Below are positions 1 to 9,473 of a DNA stretch of 61,760 nucleotides, piece by piece. Both the position numbers and the translations under genes were made by a program. The first letter of the stretch is position 1; each line of letters starts with the position of its first letter. This DNA is from Acidovorax sp. CCYZU-2555 (GTDB taxonomy: Bacteria; Pseudomonadota; Gammaproteobacteria; Burkholderiales; Burkholderiaceae_C). The notes beneath the pieces are model-generated. The model saw only the letters and a list, made by a program, of their open reading frames with translations, did not search any database and had not been told where the DNA came from. The stretch covers positions 1-61,760 of the forward strand of contig NZ_JAHCDD010000028.1 of the NCBI RefSeq assembly GCF_018413525.1, in the 5' to 3' direction.

Positions 1-2
1 GC

Positions 3-2957
3 CAGGGCCATGTCGCGCTGCAAGGCCGCTACGCGACCGCAACCCAGACCGTCGAAGGCCGCGCGGACGTCGCGCGCCTGAACCCCGCCGACCTCTACAG
101 CACGCTGGACGCCGCGCCGCTGCAGGGCCGCGTCGAAGCGACGACACGCGAAGACCAGAGCGTGGCCTTCACCGCCGCGCTGCAGGCCGACAGCCAGCGC
201 GCGCGCCGCACCGCGGGCAAGCGTGCGCCGCTGGCGCTCGAACGACTCAATGTGCAAGGCGAATGGCAGGCCCCGTGGCTGCGCCTGACCGATCTGCGCC
301 TCGATGCGCTGCAGGCGCGCGTGCGCAGCAGCCGCGTCGAAGTCGAGACCCAGACCATGCAGGTCACGGCCCGCGCCCAGGCCGAAGTGCCGGGCGCCAA
401 GCTCGACATCGACGGCCAGCTGGGCCGCGAAACCGGCAAGGGCCAGGCCGATCTGGCCATCGCTTCGGCACCCGCGCTGCTGCAATGGGTGCGCGGCCTG
501 CCCGGCGTGGGCGATCCTCTGGCCGGCGCCAACCTCGAAGGCCAGGGCCAGCTCGCGCTGCAATGGCAAGGCGGCTGGGGCAAGCTGCTGCAGCGCCTGC
601 AGGCGAGCGCGGGCCAGCTGCCGACCACCCCCACGGGCTTGCAATTGCAGGCCAACCTCGACGTTCCCAGCCTGCGCTATCTCAGCGCCGGGGCCGACCC
701 ACTGGCCGTGCAGGGACTCAAGCTCACCCTCAAGGGCACGCCCGAGCAGGCACAGCTCGATCTGCAGGGCAAGGCCCAGATGGGCGAACGCAAGCTGCAG
801 TTGAACACCGCGCTGGCCGGCGGGCTTTCAAGCCTGCGCAGCGGCGCCGCCAACGACTGGCAGGCACGCATAGAACGCCTGCAAGCCAGCGCTGAACTCG
901 GCAAGGAGTTTCCCGGAACCTGGGCCGTGCAGCTGCAATCGCCGCTGACGCTGCGCCAGACCAGCCCCGGCCAGACCGTGCGCAGCACCCAGTTCGATGC
1001 CGGCGCGAGCGCGCTGATCGTGACCCCGCCGTCGCTGTTCGAAGGCCAGTCGCGCATCGAATGGCAGGAAATCACCGCCCGCTCCCAACCCAAGGGCAGC
1101 TGGGCGATCAAGACCCAGGGCAAGCTGCTGGGCGTGCCCATGGCCTGGATCGACGCGCTGGGCGTGCAGGGCCAGGAAGGCCCGCTCACGCGCGCCGGCA
1201 TCAGCGGCGATCTGAAGCTCAATGGCGACTGGAACATAGACACCACAGGTCCGCAGCTGCAGGCCAGCGCAACGCTGGAACGCGCCGCCGGCGATATCCG
1301 CATTGCGATCGATGAAGGCAACACCTCGACCATCGTGCGCAGCAGCGGCCCTTCGGCCAGCAGCAACAGCGGCGACACCAAATCCACGGCGCGCGCCGTG
1401 ACCGTGCAGGGCGCGCGCATGCGGGCGCGCATCCAGCAGGCGCGATTGAACGTCAAGGCGCAGGGCGATGACGTCGTCGCGCAGCTCGACTGGGCCAGCG
1501 AACGCGCGGGCAACGTCAAGGCCCAACTCGGCACGCGCCTGGCACGCAGCGAAGACGGCTGGGCCTGGCCCGAAGACGCACCGCTGTCGGGCAAGGTCTC
1601 GGCGCAGATGCCCGATGTCGGTATCTGGTCGCTGTTCGCACCACCGGGCTGGCGCGCTTCGGGAACGTTCAGCGCCGACGCCACGCTTTCGGGCAGCCGG
1701 CTCGATCCGCGCTGGCAGGGCACGCTGCAGGCCAGCCGATTGGGCATCGCTTCGCTGCTCGACGGCGTCGACCTGAAGAACGGCAGCCTCAACGGCAGCT
1801 TCGCGGGCAACCAGCTCAACATCACCCAGTTGCGCTTCGAAGGCGGTCAAGGCAGCAGCGCGCGCATTCTGGGCTACAGCGGCAACCTGACGGCGGCGCC
1901 GGCCAGCGGCGGCGAGATCGTCGGCCAGGGCAGCATACGCTGGGACAAACAGGGCGAAGGCGACGGTTCGGGCCTGCGCATGCAGTTCAATGCCGAAGCG
2001 CGCAAGCTGCAGGTGCTGGTGCGCGCCGACCGCCAGCTGAGCGTCTCTGGCAACCTGCAGGCCCAGCTCGACCAGGGCCTGTGGACGCTGCGCGGCAAGC
2101 TCACGGCCGACCGCGCCGCCATCCTGCTGCCCGAAGACTCGGCGCCGTCGCTCGACTCCGACGTGGTCGTGCGTTCCGCGGCGTCGCGCAAGGCCCAGCA
2201 TGAAGCCCAGGCGCGCCAGACCAGCGCCAAGGCCGAAACCGCGAAACCACCCGATATCGCCGTGACGCTGGACCTGGGCAATGACTTCGCGCTGCAAGGC
2301 TTCGGCATCACCACGCGCCTGATCGGCCAGCTCGATGTGCTGGGCCCGGTGCAAGCCGGCGGGCCGCCGCGCATCACCGGCGAAGTGCGCACCGAACAGG
2401 GCCGCTACCGCGCCTGGGGACAGTCGCTCGATGTGGAAACCGGCATCGTGCGCTTCAACGGCAGCTACGACAACCCGTCGCTGGACATCCTGGCGATACG
2501 CCCGAACATCACCGTGCGCGCCGGCGTGCAGGTCACGGGCTCGGCCACCGACCCGCGCGTGCGCCTGTACTCCGACCCGGAAATGCCCGATGCCGAAAAG
2601 CTGTCCTGGGTGGTGATGGGCCGCGACCCCTCCGAAGGCGGCGCCGAAGCCGCGCTGCTGCAACAGGCGGCGCTTGCGCTGCTCAGCGGCGGCGGCTCGG
2701 GCGAGAACTTCGCGGGCCGCGTGGGCCTGGACGAAATCGGCTTCAAGGGCCCGGGCAGCGGCGACTCGTCGGACGGTGCGGCGCTGACGCTGGGCAAGCG
2801 CCTGTCGACCAACCTGTACATCACTTACGAGCAAAGCCTGTCGGGCGCGATGGGCACGCTCTACGTGTTCTACGACCTCTCGCGCCGCCTCACGCTGCGC
2901 GGCCAGACCGGCGAGAAAAGCGCTGTCGACTTGATCTACACGGTGCGCAAGGATTGA
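3..2957 (+). CDS. tamB: TamB, translocation and assembly module subunit (5' truncated)
   Basis: This is the last 984 codons of TamB, the inner-membrane-anchored periplasmic partner of the outer-membrane protein TamA, involved in outer-membrane protein assembly and lipid transport. The reading frame is open from the first bases of the window, so the N-terminal signal anchor lies upstream. The visible part is a long run of beta-strand-rich segments without cysteines, typical of the AsmA-like groove. The C-terminal third matches the DUF490/TamB domain (segments such as GFGITTRLIGQLDV and GEVRTEQGRYRAWGQ). It ends with the aromatic-rich strand AVDLIYTVRKD. tamA would be expected just upstream. 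Family length is usually 1,250-1,400 residues, so roughly a third is missing. The identification is secure. Confidence 0.93.
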   Translation, partial: QGHVALQGRYATATQTVEGRADVARLNPADLYSTLDAAPLQGRVEATTREDQSVAFTAALQADSQRARRTAGKRAPLALERLNVQGEWQAPWLRLTDLRLDALQARVRSSRVEVETQTMQVTARAQAEVPGAKLDIDGQLGRETGKGQADLAIASAPALLQWVRGLPGVGDPLAGANLEGQGQLALQWQGGWGKLLQRLQASAGQLPTTPTGLQLQANLDVPSLRYLSAGADPLAVQGLKLTLKGTPEQAQLDLQGKAQMGERKLQLNTALAGGLSSLRSGAANDWQARIERLQASAELGKEFPGTWAVQLQSPLTLRQTSPGQTVRSTQFDAGASALIVTPPSLFEGQSRIEWQEITARSQPKGSWAIKTQGKLLGVPMAWIDALGVQGQEGPLTRAGISGDLKLNGDWNIDTTGPQLQASATLERAAGDIRIAIDEGNTSTIVRSSGPSASSNSGDTKSTARAVTVQGARMRARIQQARLNVKAQGDDVVAQLDWASERAGNVKAQLGTRLARSEDGWAWPEDAPLSGKVSAQMPDVGIWSLFAPPGWRASGTFSADATLSGSRLDPRWQGTLQASRLGIASLLDGVDLKNGSLNGSFAGNQLNITQLRFEGGQGSSARILGYSGNLTAAPASGGEIVGQGSIRWDKQGEGDGSGLRMQFNAEARKLQVLVRADRQLSVSGNLQAQLDQGLWTLRGKLTADRAAILLPEDSAPSLDSDVVVRSAASRKAQHEAQARQTSAKAETAKPPDIAVTLDLGNDFALQGFGITTRLIGQLDVLGPVQAGGPPRITGEVRTEQGRYRAWGQSLDVETGIVRFNGSYDNPSLDILAIRPNITVRAGVQVTGSATDPRVRLYSDPEMPDAEKLSWVVMGRDPSEGGAEAALLQQAALALLSGGGSGENFAGRVGLDEIGFKGPGSGDSSDGAALTLGKRLSTNLYITYEQSLSGAMGTLYVFYDLSRRLTLRGQTGEKSAVDLIYTVRKD

Positions 2958-3025
2958 AGCGCTGCGCCCTGTTGCCGGCTTGTGCCGGTTTCGGGGCGCT
3001 GCACACGCTTACAATAACGCCGCGT

Positions 3026-3100
3026 CTCCTCATAGTTCAATGGATAGAACGAGTGCCTCCTAAGCGCTAGATGCAGGTTCGATTCCTGCTGAGGGGACCA
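3026..3100 (+). tRNA. tRNA-Arg (anticodon CCT)
   Basis: A full cloverleaf can be drawn. The acceptor stem CTCCTCA pairs with TGAGGGG (one G-T pair) and is followed by discriminator A and an encoded CCA at 3098-3100. The D arm is GTTCAATGGATAGAAC. The anticodon stem is AGTGC/GCGCT around loop CTCCTAA, giving anticodon CCT for AGG codons. The variable loop is four bases. The T stem is GCAGG/CCTGC with loop TTCGATT. A TACAAT sequence at 3010-3015 could be the -10 element, but no good -35 is visible. The gene sits alone between tamB and a strong terminator. Confidence 0.95.
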
Positions 3101-3105
3101 TATTC

Positions 3106-3140
3106 AAGGCCGCAAGCGTTCACAAGCTTCCGGCCTTTTT
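3106..3140 (+). terminator. Intrinsic terminator of the tRNA-Arg gene
   Basis: AAGGCCG at 3106-3112 pairs with CGGCCTT at 3131-3137. An inner stem AAGC/GCTT (3114-3117 with 3126-3129) sits across one C-C mismatch. The hairpin runs into a five-T tract at 3136-3140. It starts six bases after the tRNA CCA end, as expected for a monocistronic tRNA transcript. Confidence 0.85.
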
Positions 3141-3194
3141 CTTTGCCCCTGCGCACTGCGGGCGCGCAAGACAATGGATTTCCAGGAGCGAGCG

Positions 3195-3470
3195 ATGAAG
3201 AAATTGACAGCGGCCATGGCCCTCGTGTTTCTGGGTGGTTGTGCCACCAGCTCCACGGGAGTCGCGCCTTTGGGCGATGGCCAATACATGCTCCACGGCA
3301 CCGACTTGACGGGCTGGGGTGCATCCGCGGATGTCAGAGCGGCGCTGCTGAAGGAAGCGGGCCAACACTGCGCCAAGCAAGGCAAGGAATTGACCGGCGT
3401 TCAAATTGCCGGCGCCGAAGCCGGCTGGGTGAGCTTTGCCTCTGCTGAAGTGCGATTTCGCTGCAAGTAG
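3195..3470 (+). CDS. Small putative lipoprotein
   Basis: This gene encodes a 91-residue protein with a clear lipoprotein signal. It has an MKK start, a hydrophobic stretch and the lipobox LGGC at about residues 13-16, so the mature protein should be lipidated on that Cys and held in the membrane facing the periplasm. The start at 3195 is chosen because AGGAG lies seven bases upstream; an in-frame ATG at 3174 would put extra polar residues before the signal. The mature part has one more pair of cysteines (around QHCAKQGKEL and the final RFRCK) that could form a disulfide. I do not recognise a specific family. It stands alone between the tRNA terminator and the DUF805 gene. Confidence 0.8.
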   Translation: MKKLTAAMALVFLGGCATSSTGVAPLGDGQYMLHGTDLTGWGASADVRAALLKEAGQHCAKQGKELTGVQIAGAEAGWVSFASAEVRFRCK

Positions 3471-3666
3471 CGTGCCGCGGTTGCATTCAGGCGATCTCTT
3501 TTGAACCCGGCAGCCAGCGGCCCGGCTGACGCATATCTCGGGAAAAATAGTCCGCCGACGGCTGCGCTCAGTACCTCCCACATTCGTACCGCACCTCTGA
3601 CACAAAGTTACGTTACGATGGTTTTCCAGACGATTACTTTTCGTTGATCAACAAGGGGTAGGGAAA

Positions 3667-3990
3667 ATGACGTTTCAGGAATCCATTCGGGTGTGCTTTT
3701 CCAAGTATGCGGATTTCAGCGGGCGCGCCACCCGCTCTGAATACTGGTGGTTCGTACTGTTCATCATTCTTGCCAGCCTGGGCATCTCGATGATCAGCGA
3801 CGTTCTCGGCGCCATCTTTGGCTTGGCGACCTTGCTGCCCTCCATCGCTGCGGCGACGCGCAGACTGCATGACACCAATCGCAGTGGCTGGTGGCAGCTG
3901 ATCTGCCTGGTGCCACTCATCGGATGGATTGTGCTGATCGTGTTTCTCGCCCAGGACAGCACAAGCGAAAACGCCTACGCTCAAGCCTGA
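3667..3990 (+). CDS. DUF805 family inner-membrane protein
   Basis: This 107-residue protein has the layout of the DUF805 (YhaH/YhaI-like) family. A soluble start (TFQESIRVCFSKYADFSGRA) contains the family motif of an aromatic residue followed by GRA and R-S-E-Y-W-W. Three hydrophobic segments follow (VLFIILASLGISMI, a short LATLLPSIAAATRRLHDT hairpin, LVPLIGWIVLIVFL). The RRLHDTNRSGWW motif between the last two segments is the best family marker. A purine-rich AAGGGGTAGGGAAA lies immediately before the ATG. The function of the family is unknown. Confidence 0.87.
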   Translation: MTFQESIRVCFSKYADFSGRATRSEYWWFVLFIILASLGISMISDVLGAIFGLATLLPSIAAATRRLHDTNRSGWWQLICLVPLIGWIVLIVFLAQDSTSENAYAQA

Positions 3991-4002
3991 GCATTGCATG
4001 CG

Positions 4003-4022
4003 GCGGACCCATCGCGGTCCGC
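4003..4022. terminator. Hairpin between convergent genes, possible terminator
   Basis: A perfect GCGGACC/GGTCCGC inverted repeat with a six-base loop lies in the 51 bp between the convergent DUF805 and EAL genes. There is no T tract on either side, so it is only a weak terminator candidate. Confidence 0.35.
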
Positions 4023-4041
4023 GCATCGCCGCATCGAAACC

Positions 4042-5598
4042 TCAGGAGGCAGGCAGATCCGCCGCCAGCGCCGGCCGGCCATAAAACCAGCCCTGCCCTT
4101 TCGCCTGCGGATGCAGTTCTTTCAGAAAATGCTCCTGGGCTTCGGTTTCTATTCCTTCGACGATCAGCATCACTTTCAGTGCGCTGGCAATCGACATGAT
4201 TCCTGGAATGACTTCACTCGCCAGCGACTCCGTGCCTATCGCATTCGTGAAGGCGCGGTCCATCTTGATCGCATCCAGGGGCAGCGCGGCGAGATAAGCG
4301 AAGTTCGAATAGCCCGTGCCGAAGTCATCGATCATCACCATATGGCCGGCGTCGCGCAGCGCCTGGAATGCCATGGCCAGATCCACATAATCAGCGGTCG
4401 AGCGTTCCGTGACTTCGAGCGCGACCCGGCTCGCGGGAATGCGGTGTTCGCGGCACAGTGTTTCCAGATAATTTCTGAAATGCCGGTTGGTGATTTCCTC
4501 CGAGGCCACGTTCACGCTGACGTAGAAAGGCGGGTCGGAACGCAGTCGGTCGCCGAGGTCGCGGAAGGTGCTTCTGAGCACTGAACCGGTCAGCGCATCG
4601 AGCCAGCCCATCTGTTCCGCCAGCGGAATGAACTGGTCCGGGGGAATATTCTTTCCGCTCGCATCCGACCAGCGTGCCAGGGCCTCGACGCCGACCAGGC
4701 GCCGGTCTTGCAGCGTGCGTATGGGCTGGTACATGACGCGAATGGCGTCCCTGTCGATCGCTCTTTTGAGCTGGGCCGCCATGGCGTTGCGTTTGGCGAA
4801 ATAGCCGCTGACCGTAAGCCCTATGCCGGCGCCGGCGAAAATGCCCAGAAATACCAGCGCTGCCAACAGCCCCCACGACTCGACCCACAGCGGAGAATGC
4901 GGGCTCGATTGCACCACGCAAATGGATCGGACCGCGTGGCAATGCGCAATGGCGTATTTATTCAGCTCGCCCAATGCGCGTTCGCGAAAGGCTTTCAGCA
5001 ATCGGGTGCCGTCCCCGAAACTCCTGAATACGTAGGAGCCGTCGCGCGAGAGCACCAAGGTCTTGATCGACGGGTCGGCAAAACCCACGCCATCGAAAGC
5101 GCCCGGCGCAGTCACCACGGCCATTGCGCCATGGGCCGTCATATCCGAGCGCACCTCGCCTATCGGTGTGGAAGTGATGTCGCGCCAGAAGCGAAATGGC
5201 GCAATCGCGTGGTGCGGCGCGGGCAGCGCAAAGGGCGTGGCCAGACTGCCCCATGCGGCGCTGCAGGCAATTGCGCCTTTTTCGAGCCTGGCGACATCGC
5301 GCACAAAGGGCGAATGAAAACTCAGCAGCCGCAGCTGATCGAGGTCCTCGGCGCTGCAGGGAACGGTATCGAGGCTGCGCGCCTTTTGCAAAATGAGATC
5401 GGTCTGGTCCGCGATATCGACGGCCCGCACCAGAATGCGCGTCGCGTGCTCATGAAGCGTGGCGATTTTTCCGCGGTCTATGAGTTTTTGCGCGACTACC
5501 AGCGTGGTCGCCAGCGTCACGACCATGGAAGCGATGAGGATGACCTGGGTGTGGCGTCCCGAGGAACCGAGAACTTTTCCGAAAATGGATAGCGGCAT
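4042..5598 (-). CDS. CSS-motif EAL-domain cyclic-di-GMP phosphodiesterase
   Basis: This 518-residue membrane enzyme is predicted to hydrolyse cyclic-di-GMP. An N-terminal membrane segment (about residues 19-36) precedes a periplasmic CSS-type sensing domain with the two expected cysteines, in PCSAED (about 80) and IACSAAW (about 110). A second membrane segment near 230-250 follows. The C-terminal EAL domain (about 262-515) has the signature VGVEALARW, the metal/base motif DDFGTGYS, IKMD and VEGIETEAQ. The catalytic residues therefore look intact. This is the layout of the PdeC-type enzymes, whose periplasmic disulfide state controls activity. It is divergent from a chemoreceptor across about 190 bp. 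Confidence 0.9.
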   Translation of the reverse strand: MPLSIFGKVLGSSGRHTQVILIASMVVTLATTLVVAQKLIDRGKIATLHEHATRILVRAVDIADQTDLILQKARSLDTVPCSAEDLDQLRLLSFHSPFVRDVARLEKGAIACSAAWGSLATPFALPAPHHAIAPFRFWRDITSTPIGEVRSDMTAHGAMAVVTAPGAFDGVGFADPSIKTLVLSRDGSYVFRSFGDGTRLLKAFRERALGELNKYAIAHCHAVRSICVVQSSPHSPLWVESWGLLAALVFLGIFAGAGIGLTVSGYFAKRNAMAAQLKRAIDRDAIRVMYQPIRTLQDRRLVGVEALARWSDASGKNIPPDQFIPLAEQMGWLDALTGSVLRSTFRDLGDRLRSDPPFYVSVNVASEEITNRHFRNYLETLCREHRIPASRVALEVTERSTADYVDLAMAFQALRDAGHMVMIDDFGTGYSNFAYLAALPLDAIKMDRAFTNAIGTESLASEVIPGIMSIASALKVMLIVEGIETEAQEHFLKELHPQAKGQGWFYGRPALAADLPAS

Positions 5599-5792
5599 GG
5601 GCGATTTCTACGGGACCTTCTCCAGACATCATCGGCACAAAGTGCGTGAGATTCAGGTGGTGTTTGCGATTTTTGTCAGGTTCGTGAGGCAAAAACCGGA
5701 TTCGCCCTGTTTATTGGCAAATGGCGGTGGTGCAAGCGGTGCTCTACTGGGGTGTCAACAAATGCGGGCCCGTCGGCCCGCTCACTACCCAA

Positions 5793-7352
5793 ATGTCTTT
5801 CTCATCAAAAATCACGCTCAAAAGCAAACTGAGCGCGCTGATCATCTTCTTCATCGCCACGCTGGTATTGGTGGGCACGCTGGCAATGCAGCAGTTGTGG
5901 AGCATAAGCCACCAGCAACGCGCAATGTTCACCGATACCGTTGTTCCGGTACGTGTCGTGGTGGATGCGGCGCGCCAAGGAGCGACCCATTTCCGCCGCA
6001 TGTATGTATACATCTGGAAAGAGGACCGCCAGGCGCGCGACGCGGAACTGCGGCTCAATGAGGAATCGGAAAAATCGGTACTCGCCGCCATGCAGTTGCT
6101 GCAGACGCAGTCGACGGACGCCGGCCTGAAAGCGCTGGGCGCGAAACTGCAGGAAACCTGGGCCAACTACAAGCAGGCGCTGGGCAAGGTGCAGGAGATG
6201 GCCGACCGCGCCGACCCTGGCGCGATGGAAGCGCTGCACCAGGCGCCGGCCCAGCTGCACGTCGCCGTGCGCACGATATTGCTGGACGCAAGCAAACGCC
6301 AGGAGGAATTGGCGCGACTGGATACCGAAAATGCGGCGCGCGAAGTCGAGAACACTTTCTGGCTGCTGACGTCATTGATCGTGGCCTGTGCCGCGATCAG
6401 CAGCATCCTGGGATTCTGGCTGGTGCGCGCCATCATGCGCCAGCTGGGTGGTGAACCCGCCTATGCCGCGGAAATAGCGCAGGAAGTCGCCAAAGGCAAT
6501 CTGGCCATCCATGTGGCGCTCAACGCCGCGGACCGCACCAGCGTGCTGGCGAACATGGAGACCATGCGCGCGAACCTCGCCCAACTGGTGCAGCAGGTGC
6601 GCCACTCCAGCGAATCCATTGCCACCGGCTCCAGCCAGATTGCGATGGGCAATTCAGACCTGAGCCAGCGCACGGAAGAACAGGCCTCGAATCTCGCGGA
6701 AACGGCAGCATCGATGGAGCAGATGAATGCCACCGTGAAGCAGAACCTGGCCTCGGTGCAGACAGCGTCCACGCTCGCCATTTCCGCGCGCGATACCGCC
6801 ACACGCGGCGGCGCGGTGATGGGCAGTGTCGTCAGCACCATGGAAGCCATCACGGTGAGTTCGCGCAAGGTGGGTGACATCGTCGGCGTGATCGACTCCA
6901 TCGCTTTCCAGACCAATATCCTGGCCTTGAATGCGGCGGTCGAGGCGGCCCGCGCGGGCGAACAAGGACGCGGCTTTGCCGTCGTGGCCAGCGAAGTGCG
7001 CGCGCTGGCGCAGCGCAGCGCCGAGGCCGCCAAGGAAATCAAGCAACTGATAGCGGCCAGCGTGGGCGAAGTCGGCGCGGGCGCGCAACTGGTCAGCGAA
7101 GCCGGCACGACCATGGAACAGATCGTCGACCAGGTGCGCCAGGTGGCGGTGCTGATCGAGGAAATCGGCTCGGCCGCGCAGGAGCAGGTCCAGGGGATAT
7201 CGCAGGTCAGCGATGCGGTGAACCAGCTCGATCAGGTCACCCAGCAAAACGCGGCGCTGGTGGAAGAATCGGCCGCCGCCGCCAACAGCCTCAATACGCA
7301 GGCCGCGAAACTGGTGGAACTGGTGGGCGTGTTCCGGTTGTCGCGGGGCTGA
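5793..7352 (+). CDS. Methyl-accepting chemotaxis protein
   Basis: This 519-residue chemoreceptor has TM1 at about 12-34 ([20 protein letters not shown]). A periplasmic four-helix-bundle type ligand domain of about 150 residues follows, then TM2 ([17 protein letters not shown]), a HAMP segment and a long cytoplasmic coiled coil. The hairpin tip contains the conserved [20 protein letters not shown] and [20 protein letters not shown] motifs. The signal reaches a CheA/CheW complex. I chose the ATG at 5793 because it sits just before the basic KITLKSK run and TM1; an earlier in-frame ATG at 5721 would add 24 uncharacteristic residues. No chemotaxis genes for the flagellar pathway are adjacent. Confidence 0.92.
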   Translation: MSFSSKITLKSKLSALIIFFIATLVLVGTLAMQQLWSISHQQRAMFTDTVVPVRVVVDAARQGATHFRRMYVYIWKEDRQARDAELRLNEESEKSVLAAMQLLQTQSTDAGLKALGAKLQETWANYKQALGKVQEMADRADPGAMEALHQAPAQLHVAVRTILLDASKRQEELARLDTENAAREVENTFWLLTSLIVACAAISSILGFWLVRAIMRQLGGEPAYAAEIAQEVAKGNLAIHVALNAADRTSVLANMETMRANLAQLVQQVRHSSESIATGSSQIAMGNSDLSQRTEEQASNLAETAASMEQMNATVKQNLASVQTASTLAISARDTATRGGAVMGSVVSTMEAITVSSRKVGDIVGVIDSIAFQTNILALNAAVEAARAGEQGRGFAVVASEVRALAQRSAEAAKEIKQLIAASVGEVGAGAQLVSEAGTTMEQIVDQVRQVAVLIEEIGSAAQEQVQGISQVSDAVNQLDQVTQQNAALVEESAAAANSLNTQAAKLVELVGVFRLSRG

Positions 7353-7367
7353 GCGGATACGCCCGCG

Positions 7368-7721
7368 TCAGACCCCTACCCCCAGCGCCAGCAACGCCAG
7401 CCCCGCGGGCAGCGCCTGTATCAGCAGGATCTTGCGGCTGGCCGTGAAGCCGCCGTAGAGGCCGGCGATCAGCACGCAGGCCAGGAAAAACAGCTGGAAT
7501 TCCAGCCCTTGTGCGCCGCGCGCCAGGCCGTAGAACAGGCCTGCGGCCAGGAAGCCGTTGTACAGGCCCTGGTTCGCGGCCAGCGTGCGGGTCTGGGCCG
7601 CGAACTCCGGCGTCAGGCCGAAGGCGCGCCGGCCCGCCGGTTTTTCCCAGAGGAACATTTCCAGCACGACGATGTAGCAGTGGATGGCCACGACAAGGCC
7701 TATGAGAATGCTGGCGATCAT
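7368..7721 (-). CDS. DUF1304 family membrane protein
   Basis: This 117-residue hydrophobic protein has four predicted membrane helices. It carries the family features of an early histidine-bearing helix (VVAIHCYIVVLEMFLWEKP), an F-G-L sequence, NQGLYNGFLAAGL in the second helix, and a final glycine-rich helix. DUF1304 has no established role. It is the last gene of a minus-strand run that starts with a NemR-like repressor. The 54-base gap to the preceding oxidoreductase suggests co-transcription, and therefore a link to the electrophile response; that link is inference. Confidence 0.85.
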   Translation of the reverse strand: MIASILIGLVVAIHCYIVVLEMFLWEKPAGRRAFGLTPEFAAQTRTLAANQGLYNGFLAAGLFYGLARGAQGLEFQLFFLACVLIAGLYGGFTASRKILLIQALPAGLALLALGVGV

Positions 7722-7775
7722 GGAACTCCTTGCGGTTTCAAACAGGAATCAACGGCGCGGCGCGCGTCGCAGGTT

Positions 7776-8753
7776 TCAGGGGCGCAGCAGCACCTTGCCT
7801 TTGCGCCCGGGCTGCAGGCTGGCAGCCGCGGCCTGGGACACATCGGCCAGATCGTAAACGGCTTCGACCGGAAGTTTCAGCGTGCCGCTCGCGGCCAGGC
7901 CCAGCAGTTCGCCGATCAGGCGACGCTTGTCGTCGACGGAAAGCGCCGCGCTGACCTTGCTGCCCCAGAAGCCCTTGACCGTGGCCTGCTTGAAGATCAG
8001 GTCGCCCGAAGCGATCTGCATGGGCTCGCCGGCCATGGTGCCGAACGACACCAGCAGGCCGCCTTCGCCCAGCAGCGCCAGCAGTTCGCCGCTGGCCTTG
8101 CCCCCTATCGAATCGACCGCGGCGCGCAGCGGTGCGTCGCCCGCGATGGCGCGCACCTTGTCTTTCCAGCCGGGCTGGGCGGTGGACACCACGTTGGCAA
8201 TGCCCAGCGCGGCGAGTTCGTCGACGCCGGCGTCGCGGCGCACCAGGTTGATGGTGTGCACGCCGCGCGCCGCGGCAAGCATCGCCAGCGTCTTGCCGAC
8301 GGCGCCGTTGGCGGTGTTCTGCACGATCCAGTCGCCGCTTTGCACGCCCAGGAATTCGAGCAGCATCAGCGCGCTCAGCGGCATGGCGATCAGCTGCGCC
8401 GCGGCTTCGTCGGCGATCGCCGCGGGCAGCGGCACCAGCAGCGGCGCGGGCGCGATGAAGTATTCGGCCCAGCTGCCGTGCACGCCGGCCACAGTGATGC
8501 GCTGGCCCAGCGCCACGCCCTGCACGCCTTCGCCCAGCGCGTCGACCGTGCCCACTGCTTCGCTGCCGCCTATCGCGGGCAGCGTGGGCTTGTAGCCGTA
8601 CTGGCCGCGCACGGTCCACAGGTCGTGGTTGTGGATGGGCGACAGCAGGGTCTTGATGCGGACTTCACCCGGGCCGGGCTGGGGCACGGGGCTTTCGCCA
8701 AGGGCGAGAACGTCGGCGGGTTCGCCGAACGTGGTGTGGATGGCACTGCGCAT
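7776..8753 (-). CDS. Zinc-independent MDR-family quinone oxidoreductase-like protein
   Basis: This 325-residue medium-chain dehydrogenase/reductase has a GroES-like N-terminal half (GEVRIKTLLSPIHNHDLWT) and a Rossmann NADPH-binding half with NTANGAVGKTLAMLAA. The structural-zinc cysteine quartet is absent, which places it with quinone reductase and enoyl reductase types rather than zinc alcohol dehydrogenases. It probably reduces activated double bonds or quinones with NADPH. The start at 8753 (MRSAIHTTFG) is preceded by AAGGAGCCTCC; a start seven codons earlier lacks this. It follows a DJ-1-like gene and a NemR-like repressor, which fits detoxification of electrophiles. Confidence 0.85.
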   Translation of the reverse strand: MRSAIHTTFGEPADVLALGESPVPQPGPGEVRIKTLLSPIHNHDLWTVRGQYGYKPTLPAIGGSEAVGTVDALGEGVQGVALGQRITVAGVHGSWAEYFIAPAPLLVPLPAAIADEAAAQLIAMPLSALMLLEFLGVQSGDWIVQNTANGAVGKTLAMLAAARGVHTINLVRRDAGVDELAALGIANVVSTAQPGWKDKVRAIAGDAPLRAAVDSIGGKASGELLALLGEGGLLVSFGTMAGEPMQIASGDLIFKQATVKGFWGSKVSAALSVDDKRRLIGELLGLAASGTLKLPVEAVYDLADVSQAAAASLQPGRKGKVLLRP

Positions 8754-8783
8754 GGAGGCTCCTTGTGTATTCAATGGGACGGC

Positions 8784-9461
8784 TCAGGCCAGCTGTTGCA
8801 GCAGCGCCTTGGCGCATGCGGCGGAACTGCCGGGGTTCTGGCCGGTGACCAGACGGCCGTCGGTGACGACAAACGACTGCCAGTCGGGGCCTTTTTCGTA
8901 ATGGCCGCCCAGGCGCTGGAATTCATCTTCGATCAGGAACGGCACCACCTTGGTCAGGCCCACGGCTTCTTCCTCGCTGTTGGAAAAGCCCGTGACGCGG
9001 CGCCCGGCGATCCAGGGCTTGCCGTCGGCGCCGCGCACCTTGATCAAGGCGCCGGGCGCATGGCACACCAGGGCCGCGGGCTTGTCAGCGCGCGCAAACG
9101 ATTCGAGCAAGGCGATCGACTGGGCGTCGTTCGCCAGATCCCACAGCGGGCCGTGGCCGCCGGGATAGAACACCGCGTCGAAATCGGCGGCATTCACCTG
9201 GGCCAGCGGCACCGTGTTGGCCAGCAGTTGCTGCGCCGCCGGGTCCTGGCGAAAGCGTTCGGTCTCGGCGGTCTGGGCATCGGGCTCATCGCTTTTCGGA
9301 TCGAGCGGCGGCTGGCCGCCCTTGGGCGACGCCAGCGTGATGTTCGCGCCCGCGTCCTTGAACACGTAATACGGCGCGGCGAACTCCTCGAGCCAGAAGC
9401 CGGTTTTCTTGCCGGTGTCACCGAGTTGGTCGTGCGAAGTCAGTACCAGAAGAATGTTCAT
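8784..9461 (-). CDS. DJ-1/PfpI superfamily type 1 glutamine amidotransferase-like protein
   Basis: This 225-residue protein resembles the Hsp31/glyoxalase III and PfpI-like group. The start MNILLVLTSHDQL, the FWLEEFAAPYYVF helix and the nucleophile elbow ALVCHAPGAL (Cys near residue 124) are characteristic. The FYPGGHGPLWDLA loop forms the active-site entrance. Members convert methylglyoxal to lactate or act as deglycases or chaperones; which activity applies here is not visible. ATG 9461 is preferred over a TTG two codons earlier because AAGGA lies at a normal distance. It begins only about 12 bases after the NemR-like gene ends, so the two are surely co-transcribed. Confidence 0.87.
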   Translation of the reverse strand: MNILLVLTSHDQLGDTGKKTGFWLEEFAAPYYVFKDAGANITLASPKGGQPPLDPKSDEPDAQTAETERFRQDPAAQQLLANTVPLAQVNAADFDAVFYPGGHGPLWDLANDAQSIALLESFARADKPAALVCHAPGALIKVRGADGKPWIAGRRVTGFSNSEEEAVGLTKVVPFLIEDEFQRLGGHYEKGPDWQSFVVTDGRLVTGQNPGSSAACAKALLQQLA

Positions 9462-9473
9462 TTTCAAGTCCTT

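Noticed and set aside
828..2834. A 668-codon open frame opposite tamB
   Set aside because: Antisense to a well-conserved gene and without motifs.
2980..3024. Full sigma-70 promoter of the tRNA gene
   Set aside because: TACAAT at 3010-3015 is a good -10, but no -35 of acceptable quality lies at 16-18 bases.
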